From Leptolyngbya sp. FACHB-261 (lineage in GTDB: Bacteria; Cyanobacteriota; Cyanobacteriia; FACHB-261): 64,000 nucleotides of DNA. The notes under the pieces are model-generated. The model did no database searches. It worked only from the letters and a program-made list of their open reading frames with translations, and had not been told where the DNA came from. The stretch covers positions 186,001-250,000 of the forward strand of contig NZ_JACJPL010000022.1 in the NCBI RefSeq assembly GCF_014696065.1. Reading direction: 5' to 3'. Shown here in pieces: positions 45,173 to 54,472 of this stretch; the first letter of the stretch is position 1; each line of letters begins with the position of its first letter. The position numbers were made by a program, and so were the translations under genes.

Positions 45173-45503
45173 GGCTGTTTTCCCTCTCCAATTTGGAAGC
45201 TTGAGAAAACAATAGTTAAACTTCTATTGCTTCTCCTCCATCACAAGAGAGAAAGTAGAAACTCTACCCACCGTCATAGGGTAGAGATTTAAGTTATTTC
45301 AAATTGTTCACAAATAGTTGGGATCAGGGCTACATCAACCTTTAAGCTTCTGCCGCACACTAGCTCACAAAACTCTGCAACTGTAGTATTGGCAGCGTCT
45401 TGTCCTATACCGATTCCAACCGTTTGTTCTACGTTAACGAGTCCGAGCCTATCGATCAAGTGCTAGGGAGCTTTAGCAAACATGTCAAACAGAGCGTGAA
45501 AGG
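45173..45503. other. Intergenic, no gene recognised
   Basis: This AT-richer stretch lies upstream of the 44525 membrane gene and holds its promoter. I see no hairpin or reading frame worth calling. Confidence 0.5.
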
Positions 45504-45710
45504 TCAGGTTGTAGCAGGCCGAGCAGACCAGGCGGTTGTGTAATAGTGGTCGCCCTCCTGCAAGGGCAGTAGAGGAGTTGTGGTTAAACTTTCAGATACT
45601 ATAGTTTGACCATCAGTATGAACACTCAGAACCAAAAACCAGGCCGGAGGCAGGCACTCCACCTCGTAGATCACTCCTAGATCAGCCGACAGGGACATAG
45701 ATAGGAGCAT
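45504..45710 (-). CDS. Possible small hypothetical protein
   Basis: This is a 68-codon frame starting with ATG after AAAGGG at a good distance. It has hydrophobic and aromatic composition (IYEVECLPPAWFLVLSVHTD, then GQTIVSESLTTTPLLPLQEG). No family is recognised. It is divergent from the Anbu gene. The ribosome site is the main support; it could be spurious. Confidence 0.3.
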   Translation of the reverse strand: MLLSMSLSADLGVIYEVECLPPAWFLVLSVHTDGQTIVSESLTTTPLLPLQEGDHYYTTAWSARPATT

Positions 45711-45814
45711 CGGCAGCCCTTTAAGAACTTATTCAGTTGCGTTGAAACACTATCACCTCCGATTATGACCAAGCAGCTACGGTTCGCCCAGTGCTTATTG
45801 CTGTCCCCAGTGTC

Positions 45815-46555
45815 ATGACTTACTGTCTCGGCCTGCTGACCCAGAGTGGGTTGGTGTTCACCTCTGACAGCCGAACCAATGCTGGGGTGGACAGCGTGGC
45901 AACCTACGCTAAGTTGTTCGATTTCAGTCAAGAGGGAGACCGAGTCCTGGTCATTATGACCTCTGGCAACCTATCGTCCTCCCAGTCAGTGATGTCGCTG
46001 CTGAAACAGGATCTAGAAGATGCAGGCGCAGAGAACTTGCATAACCTGCCCTCTATGTATGCGGTTGCTCGCTATCTGGGTTCTAAAAATCGGACGATTG
46101 CTGAATGGGACCGCCCTAGTCTGGAAAGCTCAAATATCTCTTTCAGCTCGCGGATGATTGTGGGCGGTCAGATCAAGGGGCAAGCTCATGAGTTGTATCT
46201 GATTTACACCGAAGGCAACTGCATTCAAGCAACGCCCGAAACGCCATTTCTGCAATTGGGCGAAACCAAATACGGTAAGCCAATCCTAGACCGCGCCTTT
46301 CGCTATGAAAGCAGCCTGGAGGATGCGGCCCGTTGCGCCCTTATCTCGATGGATGCCACCATGCGCAGCAACTTGGGTGTGGGTCCGCCGATCGAAATTG
46401 TGGCTTACACAGCCGACAGCCTGCGCATCAGCCAACGCTGTCGCTTGGGCGAACAAGATGAGTTTCTGATCAACACTCGTCGCCAGTGGGAGCAGGAGTT
46501 GCAAAGATTGGTTGCACTTATGCCACCGGTTCCTTGGGATGGCTGCGGTTGCTGA
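45815..46555 (+). CDS. Anbu (proteasome-like peptidase, BPH)
   Basis: The 246-residue protein is an Ntn-hydrolase of the Anbu type: the start MTYCLGLLTQSGLVFTSDSR with Thr2 as the presumed nucleophile after Met removal, NAGVDSVATYAKLF, and AVARYLGSKNRTIAEWD. Anbu forms open-spiral or double-ring assemblies of uncertain activity. In other bacteria it sits in an operon with an alpha-E protein, a circularly permuted ATP-grasp enzyme and a transglutaminase-like protein; none is here. The C terminus ends CGC, rich in Cys. Confidence 0.9.
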   Translation: MTYCLGLLTQSGLVFTSDSRTNAGVDSVATYAKLFDFSQEGDRVLVIMTSGNLSSSQSVMSLLKQDLEDAGAENLHNLPSMYAVARYLGSKNRTIAEWDRPSLESSNISFSSRMIVGGQIKGQAHELYLIYTEGNCIQATPETPFLQLGETKYGKPILDRAFRYESSLEDAARCALISMDATMRSNLGVGPPIEIVAYTADSLRISQRCRLGEQDEFLINTRRQWEQELQRLVALMPPVPWDGCGC

Positions 46556-46789
46556 GGCGATAGCAGCTAAAGCTATTCGCTAAAGCTCTCAAAGCTGGTC
46601 TATCTAAAACCGGGGTTACTCATTCATTCAGCTCATCTACCAGCTCATTTATCTTTGTATCTAGAACTTTTGCTTTGGTCTAGAGTTTTTGATCCGGAGC
46701 TGCCCTCTATTGAGGCGGTAAAGTTTCTACATCACTGTTGGCATGACTGGTCGTCCAACCGTTTGAACCTTTGAGCGGAGGCAGCAGCC

Positions 46790-48358
46790 TTGAGGCAACC
46801 GAGGAAGCAAGTGGGCCCACTGAGTTGGGGAGGACTGCTGCTGTCATTCCTGTTGAGCAGTTGTGCAGCCTGGACCGAGCCAATTAAGCTTTCCAGTGGT
46901 GAGGCGGGCAGCTACAAGGCGCTTGGACAACAAATTAGTCACTCTGCACAAGCGGTTGGCGATCTCCAAGTCCAAGATGCCTACAACTCGCCAGGTTCAA
47001 AAACTAATCTAGAGCGTCTGCTCAGGGGCGAAACCGACTTTGCTCTCGTGCAGTTGGATTTAGTCAGGGATGCTATTCGCAAACAGCAACGAGGCCAAAA
47101 TCAACCAAGCCGAGGCCCGCAACTTCAAACTGTTGCAGTGCTGGCTAACGAGTATGTGCATGTGATTACCCAGGCGAATTCTCGGATTCGCACTGTTGCC
47201 GATCTGCAAGGCCAACAAGTTGCCTTGGGTGCGCAAGGAACGGGTATTCGCTTCACTTCTAGCCAACTGTTAACAGCAGCCAATGTCAGCGTCATTGTTG
47301 ATGAAGCAACTTTGGCAGATGCGTTTAAGAAACTGAAGGCTGGCAAGATTGCCGCTCTAGTTTACGTTGGCAGCTTGGGCACGAGCGGGACGGTAAGGGC
47401 AGAGCTAAATACGGGACGCACCTTGCGTTTGGTACCGATCCAGCGCAGTCTGGCTAACTACCTCACAGTTCAAAATTCCGGGTCTTATCAGTCTGTAACC
47501 ATTCCAGCCGGAGCTTACCGTTCGCTGCCACCACTGCCTCCCACTAATCTACTGACGCTCTCGACGGCGACGGTGCTGGTGACTCGTGCGGATGTAGACC
47601 GCGAGAAAGTCAGCCGCATGACTTGGGCGCTGATGTCTACAGCTCAGGAGTATCTACCCTTCTTTGATCCAACTTTGGCAGCTCAAGGGGTTGAGCCACT
47701 GCTCCGGGAAGGCTTAGTTTATGTGCATCCTGGTGCGCAGGCGGTGTTCGACTACGGTGACCCAGGCGCAACCTGGTTACGGTACTGGCAGCAGAACCAG
47801 GACTTGCAGGCTGGAGCCGTAATTTTAGTGGGCACCAGTGCAATCGGCTTATTCGTGCAATGGCTGCGACGACGACAATCAAGAAAGTTAATCGCTCAGA
47901 CGTACGACAAGATCAGCCAACTGCAGAACTCACTACAGCACAACCCTCAAGAAGCCCTTGTCGGAGTGGAAGATCTACGTCAAGCGCACTTGCAGCAGTC
48001 GCTAGATGGACAAGTTGCAGCTGAAACTTACGAGCAGCTAGAACGTATCACCCGTGCCTTCGAAGGCCAGTGTCGAACTGCCTTGGAGCAACAGCAGCAA
48101 GACTGTGCGCAAAACGCTCTACTACTCGTGGATCAATGGCAAAGCATGTTACTTGCCGATCCCAATGTTGCCCTTAAGCAACTGGAATACTTCCAGCAAA
48201 GCTACCAAGCTATGTTTTCACAAAAGCGAATAGATCTGCAAACTTATCTGCGCCTTCGGGAGCTGATCCTGATGTCCCTTATGCTCTTGAATCCCAAGCT
48301 ACCCGCAAGAACAACACCAGCAACCTCGGAGCCAAGCACTGTTGACTGGACCCGATAA
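46790..48358 (+). CDS. TAXI-type solute-binding lipoprotein with membrane anchor and cytoplasmic tail
   Basis: The 522-residue protein starts with a lipobox (LLSSC, Cys25). A TAXI/NMT1-like binding domain (about 30-335) shows SSGEAGSYKALGQQI and GQQVALGAQGTGIRFTS, then ATVLVTRADVDREKVSRMTW. A membrane helix (about 343-362) follows, then a helical, Gln-rich cytoplasmic tail of about 160 residues (KISQLQNSLQHNPQEALVGV). TAXI proteins normally serve TRAP transporters; no TRAP permease gene is near. The tail looks like a signalling or regulatory part, as in some sensor variants. The TTG start (46790) follows GGAGG. Confidence 0.85.
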   Translation: MRQPRKQVGPLSWGGLLLSFLLSSCAAWTEPIKLSSGEAGSYKALGQQISHSAQAVGDLQVQDAYNSPGSKTNLERLLRGETDFALVQLDLVRDAIRKQQRGQNQPSRGPQLQTVAVLANEYVHVITQANSRIRTVADLQGQQVALGAQGTGIRFTSSQLLTAANVSVIVDEATLADAFKKLKAGKIAALVYVGSLGTSGTVRAELNTGRTLRLVPIQRSLANYLTVQNSGSYQSVTIPAGAYRSLPPLPPTNLLTLSTATVLVTRADVDREKVSRMTWALMSTAQEYLPFFDPTLAAQGVEPLLREGLVYVHPGAQAVFDYGDPGATWLRYWQQNQDLQAGAVILVGTSAIGLFVQWLRRRQSRKLIAQTYDKISQLQNSLQHNPQEALVGVEDLRQAHLQQSLDGQVAAETYEQLERITRAFEGQCRTALEQQQQDCAQNALLLVDQWQSMLLADPNVALKQLEYFQQSYQAMFSQKRIDLQTYLRLRELILMSLMLLNPKLPARTTPATSEPSTVDWTR

Positions 48359-48462
48359 ATCGCTGGCTAGGTTCCTGATTGGGCTCAATGAGTTTCTGAC
48401 AGTCAAGCCACCGCCTGGTGCTAAGAACCCTTATTGGTTTAAAACACTTCTCGATAGAACCT

Positions 48463-48615
48463 CTAGTAGCGTCTGTCTCGCTCGTCAGAGGGGGGCAATG
48501 CCTTACGCTGTCCAAATCGACGCTGAATAGTCGCATTCAGCTCTTGACGGGCCAAACTAACGCTGTCTACCACCAGGATCACGATACGGGAGAGCAGAGC
48601 AGTCCCCTTGTTCAT
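48463..48615 (-). CDS. Small basic protein, 50 residues
   Basis: This frame is too short for routine lists but has a good ribosome site (GAGGAG and AAGG before the ATG). It reads MNKGTALLSRIVILVVDSVS, LARQELNATIQRRFGQRKAL, PPSDERDRRY. The first half is a single hydrophobic or amphipathic helix and the second half is strongly charged. I recognise no family. It lies on the same strand as, and 190 bp downstream of, the coiled-coil gene at 48802-49362, and could be in its transcript. Confidence 0.5.
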   Translation of the reverse strand: MNKGTALLSRIVILVVDSVSLARQELNATIQRRFGQRKALPPSDERDRRY

Positions 48616-48801
48616 AGCCTTAGGCTCCTCATGGGTTGCTGAGCTTGCCGGATGCTCAATAGCTCAGTATAAGCATTGTCAGCATTTGCCAACAGGCAAG
48701 TCAACAGAGCAGCGGCGTAGCGCTGAATACACTAAAAGGGTTCTTGGGGATCTCGAGGGGGTCTTGAGGTTTTTTAGTGCCGGAAACTTAGGCTGTGAAA
48801 C

Positions 48802-49362
48802 TTAGGTATAGAACTCTGTGGGCTTAACTCTCTGACCCTGGTCATCCTCTTTTGAGTGCTCCAGAGTGGCCAGTCGACCCTCCAAAATATTGACTGCTTG
48901 CACCAGCCGCCTGAGCAAGTGCTCGGTGCGCTGGTCTGTGTTTTGGCTTTGAGAATACTCCATAGCGGCAATACGGCTTTCAAGCACTGCCAAAGTCTGA
49001 CTGATTTGGCCCATATGGCCGGTCAGATCGCCCTTCAAAGCTTCCTCCAACGCCTCAATCCGCTGCTCCAGAGCTGGGTCTGCCTTCGGCTCAGCAGGCA
49101 CTTCATAGCGCTGAGCTGGCTGTGGCGGGGTATATCCCTGGTGATTGTGACCCTGCGATGCCTGGTGCGTCGGCGATTGGTAGGTGGGCGTTTGATGTGT
49201 GGGTGCGCGGTGTGCAGCATTGGGCATCTGAGGCTCAATGCCTTGCTGGATTAGCTTGCTTGCCCAATAGCTAAAGCTAACGGCCTCTGCCTCCATGATT
49301 GACAGCAGAGCAATAGTCAGGGAGTTGAGCAGTTTGAAATTAACCTGCATGTCGTTACCCAT
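48802..49362 (-). CDS. Coiled-coil protein of unknown function
   Basis: The 186-residue protein has an N-terminal conserved-looking segment (NFKLLNSLTIALLSIMEAEA), a Thr/His/Pro/Gln-rich linker with short repeats (THQTPTYQSPTHQ), and a C-terminal long coiled coil (EQRIEALEEALKGDLTGHMG, LAVLESRIAAMEY, VNILEGRLATLEH). It may oligomerise. No membrane segment is clear, although the first stretch is hydrophobic. The ATG at 49362 has AAGG five bases upstream. A partner small gene lies downstream at 48463. Confidence 0.7.
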   Translation of the reverse strand: MGNDMQVNFKLLNSLTIALLSIMEAEAVSFSYWASKLIQQGIEPQMPNAAHRAPTHQTPTYQSPTHQASQGHNHQGYTPPQPAQRYEVPAEPKADPALEQRIEALEEALKGDLTGHMGQISQTLAVLESRIAAMEYSQSQNTDQRTEHLLRRLVQAVNILEGRLATLEHSKEDDQGQRVKPTEFYT

Positions 49363-49511
49363 TGCCTTGTCCCCAGTGCGTCACCCCAAATCTAGGCTGG
49401 GTGCTGGATTCCAGCCTCTACCTACTGGTTGACTCTGACCACAGGAGCCATTAAGAGTCTATTAAATAAAGGTTTATCAAACGTGGCTTAATGGCACATT
49501 AGGCACAAACA

Positions 49512-49540
49512 ACTTGAGGCGAGATCATCTCGCCTCAAGT
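49512..49540. terminator. Perfect hairpin 1
   Basis: ACTTGAGGCGAGAT and its exact complement flank a single C; the real loop is about 5 nt. It lies between the coiled-coil gene and the RTX peptidase, in tandem with a second hairpin. A CACTTTTATC tract follows on the plus strand. Confidence 0.6.
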
Positions 49541-49577
49541 CACTTTTATCAACATACAGAGCACAGGTCACAAACAT

Positions 49578-49608
49578 TTAAGCTCTCTAGAGATTCTAGA
49601 GAGCTTAA
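49578..49608 (-). terminator. Perfect hairpin 2, terminator of the RTX peptidase
   Basis: TTAAGCTCTCTAGA (49578-49591) and TCTAGAGAGCTTAA (49595-49608) enclose GAT. It lies 10 bp past the stop of the peptidase gene, the expected place for its terminator. Confidence 0.65.
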
Positions 49609-49617
49609 TGGATAACC

Positions 49618-52455
49618 CTAAGCAGCAACAAAGCTGCCCGCACCCAAGGTACTGACTTGGACGCCGACCAGCGTTGCCAACAACTCATCGTCGCTGGCGA
49701 TGCTGAGTTGCGTGTTGCCGTTGCGTTGCGTCAGGGTGAGATCGCCGAAGGTCAGGCCATCTACCAAGCTCAAGACATCCTTGTTGACTTTGAAATCGCC
49801 GATGATATCGGAGCCGTCACCTTGGCGCAGCACAAATTGGTCGCGCCCTTCGCCGCCGCTGAGCGTGTCATCGCCCTCGCCGCCATCGAGCAGGTCATCG
49901 CCTTTGAAGCCAATCAGCTGGTCGTCTCCGGCATTACCGTAGAGCGAGTCGTCACCGCCTTTGCCGTTCAGCCGGTCGTTGCCGTTGCCGCCGTAGAGCA
50001 CGTCGTCTCCAGCATTGCCTTGAGCCGCGTCGTCACCGTCGCCTGCGAGGATTAGATCGTCCCCGTCTCCGGTCCGAATCGTGTCATTGCCTGCACGACC
50101 GTAGAAGATCTCGTTGCCGTCCCCACCGATTAAGGTGTTGCGGCCATCCGTGCCATCAATAACCGTGGCATCCTCTGACGCTGCGACGACATCTAGGAAT
50201 ACAGCCGAGGGCACACCCCAATTGCCATCACCATCCTGGCTCTCGACAAAGATTGTGTGGCGACCAAGGGCCAGGCTAGAGGTATCGATCGAAGCTTGCA
50301 GACCTTCGACTGAAGTGTTGAAGTTGCCATCTGCAGCCCGCAAAGAGTAGAGCTGCGTGCCTGGGATCCAGGAGGGTGCATCGATGCTGTAGCGAGCGGC
50401 AGCGATGTCCTGGGAGGGTGGCAGTTCAGTCCCTTCCTCTAGGCCCTCGTTGTTGCTGTCTGCATAGCGAGTGTCATCGCCAGTGGCTGATAGCACGACG
50501 GGCACTGTGCCCGCTGCAACCTGTCCCAGGTCGGTGGCAACGCCTACTGACTCTGGACCATCTGCGGTTTGGTAGGGGCGATAGGCCGATTTGGCGGCGT
50601 AAAGCAGAGCGGGGATAATCTGCGGTGCAATCGACTCCTCGAAGTACTCACTGGGTTCAAAGAAGTCAGTCCCCAATTCCCAGGTGTAGCTGGGGACGCC
50701 AAAAGTGCCGTAGGCCCAATCGTCTGTCGTCCCGTCAGTGGGATAGAGACCAATGGATTGATAAATATCGTAGGGCGTGCCGTTGCTGGCTGTGTAGTAG
50801 CCGAACTTGAGGCCCAAATTGCGCAGTCCTTCCCGGTTAGGAGCAGGATCATACGTAGAACCCCAGGGATAGAGAACTGTATTGCCGTAGCTGTGCAGGT
50901 CAATGAACAGGCCAGAGGCATTCTCATCGGCTGGGGTGGTTTGGCTTGCGCCTTGCCGGCCTGGGAACAGGGTTCCAACAAAGTCTTCAACCGCTTTGGT
51001 CTCCGGCTCTGAGGCTGGCGAGGCACCTCGGTAAGTTAGATCTGCTGGATCGCCACTGGAACCGCCCGGAACTGTGCCCCATCGAAAGTCGTGGTTGCGA
51101 TTGAGGTCAACGCCGTAGTCGGGGAAGGGAGCTGGATCCACGCCAGGGGGGACCTTAGGGTTAGTGTTTTTGCGCCAGGAGTAACCCTGCTCTGCAAACT
51201 TACGGCCGTCTGGGTTAACGACTGGGTTGAGGTCGAGCTGGAAGTAGTCGAGGATCCAGGTGATATCGGCGTTTTTGCCATAGTTAGTCACCAAATATTC
51301 GGCAAAGCGAGTCAGCACCTCATTGGTGGAGTACTCGCGAGCGTGAATACCGGCCTCGACATACAGGACTGGCTTGTCGCCCGGCACCGTGACGTTCTTG
51401 TTGGTCAGTTCCAGAACTCGCAGGTCATAACCTGGATCGCCGCCTGGTGTAATTTTGTCGTAGCTGTCGCCAATATCGATCCAGCTCGCAATATTGGGAT
51501 TCGCTGAGGCCAGCTGAGAGAGATCCCGGTAGGTTTGTTCGACTGTGCGGTAACTGGTGAAGCCAGGAATGACATTCTCTGTAATTTCAACTGGAACGTC
51601 ATTAACGATTAGGCCGTTGTAATCGCTGTCTTCGCTGCTAACCGTGACCTCTACTGAACTGGTCTGCTCATTGCCCTCTTCAATGTCATCAGCCACAGCT
51701 GTGACCGTACGGGCTTGAGGAATCAGCCAATTGTCAGGGGTGAAGGTAATTGGGGCGATGGCCTGTAATTGGCTTCTGTCAGCATTGAAAGTGAGGGTGA
51801 CATCCGAAGTTGGCCTGCTGTTGAGGCTGAATTGAAAGCTTAGGGGGTCCGAAACGTTATCTTCGCTAACGCCAACTAGACTGGTCGGTGCCACAACACC
51901 AATAGGCAGAGCATCAACTACTTTGACATTGTCAATGGCCCACAGATATGACCAATTGCCATCAAAGCGAAAGCGGATCTGAGCATCTTGGACACCCGCT
52001 AGAGTGTTAGTCAGGTCTAGCGTTTGAGTGTTGATGTCAAAGCTACCGGTGTTGGAAGAATAAACTTCCTGCCAGGTTGAGCCGTTGTAAGCTTCAACTA
52101 TCGCCTCACTAGCATTCTCACCCGTCGAAAAACCGCCGTAGAACTGGTCAAAGGTGAGAAAAACCCCCGAGGCTGTTGAGGCATTGAAGACCGGAGATTC
52201 AAAGGCAATATTCTCTGGAACATTGTCGTCTGAGAGCTTGTCACTGTCGTAAACCGCAACGGGATTGTCAAAATTGGGATTGTAAGGCTCACTGATCTCT
52301 GCGCGATTGCCCGGATTATCGAATCGCCAAACATCCGTTGCCGGGTTGCCTTCCAGCACCTCCGTTGTCCAACCCGGAGGAGGGGTGCTGCCGCTGGCAT
52401 CTGAAAAATCTTCATCGATAAAGACGGTAGTGTCTTCTAGATCCGAAGTTGACAT
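49618..52455 (-). CDS. Secreted M14 carboxypeptidase with RTX calcium-binding repeats
   Basis: The 945-residue protein has an N-terminal jelly-roll-like domain (about 10-180), a Calx-beta-like stretch (about 190-295), an M14 zinc carboxypeptidase domain and a C-terminal RTX block. Zinc ligands are His371 and Glu374 (GIHAREYSTNEV) and His521 (FIDLHSYGN); the catalytic base is Glu593 (SYTWELGTD). RTX nonamers of type GGxGxDxLx run from about 772 to 870 (AGNDTIRTGDGDDLI and similar). There is no signal peptide, so it should leave by a type I secretion system; no such genes are here. It would digest extracellular peptides in the presence of calcium. Confidence 0.94.
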   Translation of the reverse strand: MSTSDLEDTTVFIDEDFSDASGSTPPPGWTTEVLEGNPATDVWRFDNPGNRAEISEPYNPNFDNPVAVYDSDKLSDDNVPENIAFESPVFNASTASGVFLTFDQFYGGFSTGENASEAIVEAYNGSTWQEVYSSNTGSFDINTQTLDLTNTLAGVQDAQIRFRFDGNWSYLWAIDNVKVVDALPIGVVAPTSLVGVSEDNVSDPLSFQFSLNSRPTSDVTLTFNADRSQLQAIAPITFTPDNWLIPQARTVTAVADDIEEGNEQTSSVEVTVSSEDSDYNGLIVNDVPVEITENVIPGFTSYRTVEQTYRDLSQLASANPNIASWIDIGDSYDKITPGGDPGYDLRVLELTNKNVTVPGDKPVLYVEAGIHAREYSTNEVLTRFAEYLVTNYGKNADITWILDYFQLDLNPVVNPDGRKFAEQGYSWRKNTNPKVPPGVDPAPFPDYGVDLNRNHDFRWGTVPGGSSGDPADLTYRGASPASEPETKAVEDFVGTLFPGRQGASQTTPADENASGLFIDLHSYGNTVLYPWGSTYDPAPNREGLRNLGLKFGYYTASNGTPYDIYQSIGLYPTDGTTDDWAYGTFGVPSYTWELGTDFFEPSEYFEESIAPQIIPALLYAAKSAYRPYQTADGPESVGVATDLGQVAAGTVPVVLSATGDDTRYADSNNEGLEEGTELPPSQDIAAARYSIDAPSWIPGTQLYSLRAADGNFNTSVEGLQASIDTSSLALGRHTIFVESQDGDGNWGVPSAVFLDVVAASEDATVIDGTDGRNTLIGGDGNEIFYGRAGNDTIRTGDGDDLILAGDGDDAAQGNAGDDVLYGGNGNDRLNGKGGDDSLYGNAGDDQLIGFKGDDLLDGGEGDDTLSGGEGRDQFVLRQGDGSDIIGDFKVNKDVLSLVDGLTFGDLTLTQRNGNTQLSIASDDELLATLVGVQVSTLGAGSFVAA

Positions 52456-53177
52456 AGTGATACAGGGCCTAGATGGTGAGACATAGAAATATCAGGCTGA
52501 CTATCACAGGTTCAAAAACCTGGAATAGCCGCCAGCTGCACACTGAAAAATCAGGCACTCACCAATAGAGCCCTCGCTGAGGTGTTGCTCGGCATTGGGG
52601 GGAAGCAATGCTGAGCGATGCAATGCTGAGCGATGCTATGAAATAACCCTAGCTAAACCACAAACAGATAGCAATGTAAGTCTTGAGAAACTTATTAAGA
52701 GCTTAACCAAAACCTGCCTTGGCAAGCTTTTTTATGACTGACCCATTAAACCATTGATCTAACAATCTAGCGGGTCAACCCAGGTTTCTCAAAAGCCAAC
52801 CAGACCATTTGAGGGCTTATACCTACCCCTTTCAAGCAGAGAGACAATTGGACACTTCAAGCAGCTTAACCGAAACAGAAGTAAGTTTGCACCCAGACGA
52901 ACTTAACAGTGCGATTCTCTTCATTTTGAATCATTCGCTACACTTGGGATCGCAAATCTCGATATGGAGAGAAAGAATAGATCTTACAAAGTCTTAAGTT
53001 TTTAGAGCCAATGACAATGCCAACGGTAAGGCCAGCTTTAGAGCCAGATTTAAAGCTGATCTTTAGGGCTCCACTTAAGGAACTAGCTTTGAGATAATGG
53101 TGTCTAACTTTAAAAGGTTTCATCTGATTGCATTTAGTTGCTGAGTTCAAATTCAAATTGGTTTTAAATGGCAAGAA
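52456..53177. other. Intergenic, no gene recognised; small tandem duplication
   Basis: In 722 bp no frame is convincing. GCAATGCTGAGCGAT is repeated in tandem at 52605-52619 and 52620-52634. The stretch should hold the promoters of the RTX peptidase (minus) and the 53178 gene (plus). Confidence 0.5.
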
Positions 53178-53636
53178 ATGATATCAAGCTTTTCTAAAAA
53201 TGCAATAGCTTTGCTGCTTTTGGTCGGTATTCCACTTGTGAGCTTCACCGGCCAAGCCCAACCCCTGAGCCCTGTGGCAACGCCCAGAGATTCACGCCAA
53301 AACTTGCCTCGAAATTTGCCCAGAGACTATTACTATGAGCAACTCTCCTCATCTGGTAGACCCAGTGGGCAGTATTTGCTGTTTCGGAGACTAGGGCGCA
53401 CGGTGATCGGTCTAGAGGGACGTCGCCAGTCCGAGCCAGCCTGTTTTCGAGGCTTCTTCAATCAAGGTCAGATTGAGAACGTTACGCGCGTCTCTCCTCC
53501 CTATCGCACCTCCAGTCGTTGGCAGTCTCTACGTGGTCTGGTCTACGACCTGAATCATTATCAAGCAACAGAACACAGGCTCAGCGACACTGAAAACGCG
53601 GCACTGGTGAGATGCATTCAGGCTTTCTCGCGCTGA
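53178..53636 (+). CDS. Small exported hypothetical protein
   Basis: The 152-residue protein has a signal peptide (hydrophobic 8-23, cleavage near GQAQP). The mature part is basic and Arg/Ser-rich, with PRDYYYEQLSSSGRPSGQYL, GLEGRRQSEPACFRGFF and ATEHRLSDTENAALVRCIQAF. Two Cys residues could form a disulfide. Proteins of this size and type are common in cyanobacterial periplasms and I know no function. The start (ATGATATCAAGC) is preceded by AAGAA. Confidence 0.7.
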   Translation: MISSFSKNAIALLLLVGIPLVSFTGQAQPLSPVATPRDSRQNLPRNLPRDYYYEQLSSSGRPSGQYLLFRRLGRTVIGLEGRRQSEPACFRGFFNQGQIENVTRVSPPYRTSSRWQSLRGLVYDLNHYQATEHRLSDTENAALVRCIQAFSR

Positions 53637-53724
53637 TTTGGGCTGATTAGCGTTTCTTGATTTGGCTTGAAAAGCAAGAGGCGAGAAAAGCAAGATTCAA
53701 AGTTAGCCCAGCCTGACCAGCAGC

Positions 53725-54459
53725 TCAGGCTCGGTAAACTTGACGGGTCATCGTTTCGTCAAGGTCACACGTAGCCGTGTCCAGCACCAGTTCACCACCT
53801 CGAATCCCCAAAACCCGGTCGCTGTACTGTTTTGCCAGGTCTACCTGATGCAAATTGCACAGGACCGTCAGCCCCTCTTGGTCGCAGAGCGAACGCAGCA
53901 AACTGAGAACGCGATGGGCAGAATCTGGATCCAAACTGGCGACAGGCTCATCTGCTAGCAGCAGCTTTGCGCGTTGAGTCAGAGCACGGGCAATCGCCAC
54001 CCGCTGTTGTTGCCCACCCGAAAGGTGTTGCGCCGGTTGAAAGGCGACCTCCAGCAGCTGCACACGCTCCAGAGCAGCCAGTGCCTCGCGCAGCAGACTG
54101 GGGGGAAATTGACTCAGCAAACAGCGCCAGAGGGGGAGTTCCTGCAAGCGTCCAGCCAGGCAATTTTCGAGGGCGCTGCGACGACGCACTAGATTAAACT
54201 GCTGGGCTACTAGCGCGATTTGCCGTCGAGCTTGACCCAATTGCTGGCGAGAACAACAGGTCAGGTCTTGCGCCTGAAACCAGACTTGACCGCTATCCGG
54301 GGGCAAAAGCTGGAGAATGCAGCGCAGCAGGGTTGATTTGCCCGCGCCACTCGGTCCTAAAACGGCAGTAAACGAGCGAGGCTGAAGCGCAAAGCTCACG
54401 TCCCGCAAGGCCACAGCGCCTTTCGCATAGGTTTTGGATAAATTCTCGACCACCAGCAT
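53725..54459 (-). CDS. phnC: Phosphonate ABC transporter ATP-binding protein PhnC
   Basis: The 244-residue ATPase has Walker A GPSGAGKST (35-43), the Q-loop in VAQQFNLVRRRS, signature LSGGQQQRVAIARAL and Walker B LLLADEPVASLD. It matches PhnC of the phosphonate/phosphite importers. The ATG at 54459 fits family starts; an in-frame upstream start (54510) would lie within phnE. It is the last gene of the D-E-C operon. Confidence 0.93.
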   Translation of the reverse strand: MLVVENLSKTYAKGAVALRDVSFALQPRSFTAVLGPSGAGKSTLLRCILQLLPPDSGQVWFQAQDLTCCSRQQLGQARRQIALVAQQFNLVRRRSALENCLAGRLQELPLWRCLLSQFPPSLLREALAALERVQLLEVAFQPAQHLSGGQQQRVAIARALTQRAKLLLADEPVASLDPDSAHRVLSLLRSLCDQEGLTVLCNLHQVDLAKQYSDRVLGIRGGELVLDTATCDLDETMTRQVYRA

Positions 54460-54472
54460 GTTGTACGCCTTG

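Noticed and set aside
49657-50055. 132-codon open frame antisense to the RTX repeats
   Set aside because: RTX codon repeats leave the opposite strand open with a repeated pattern; no independent start signal.
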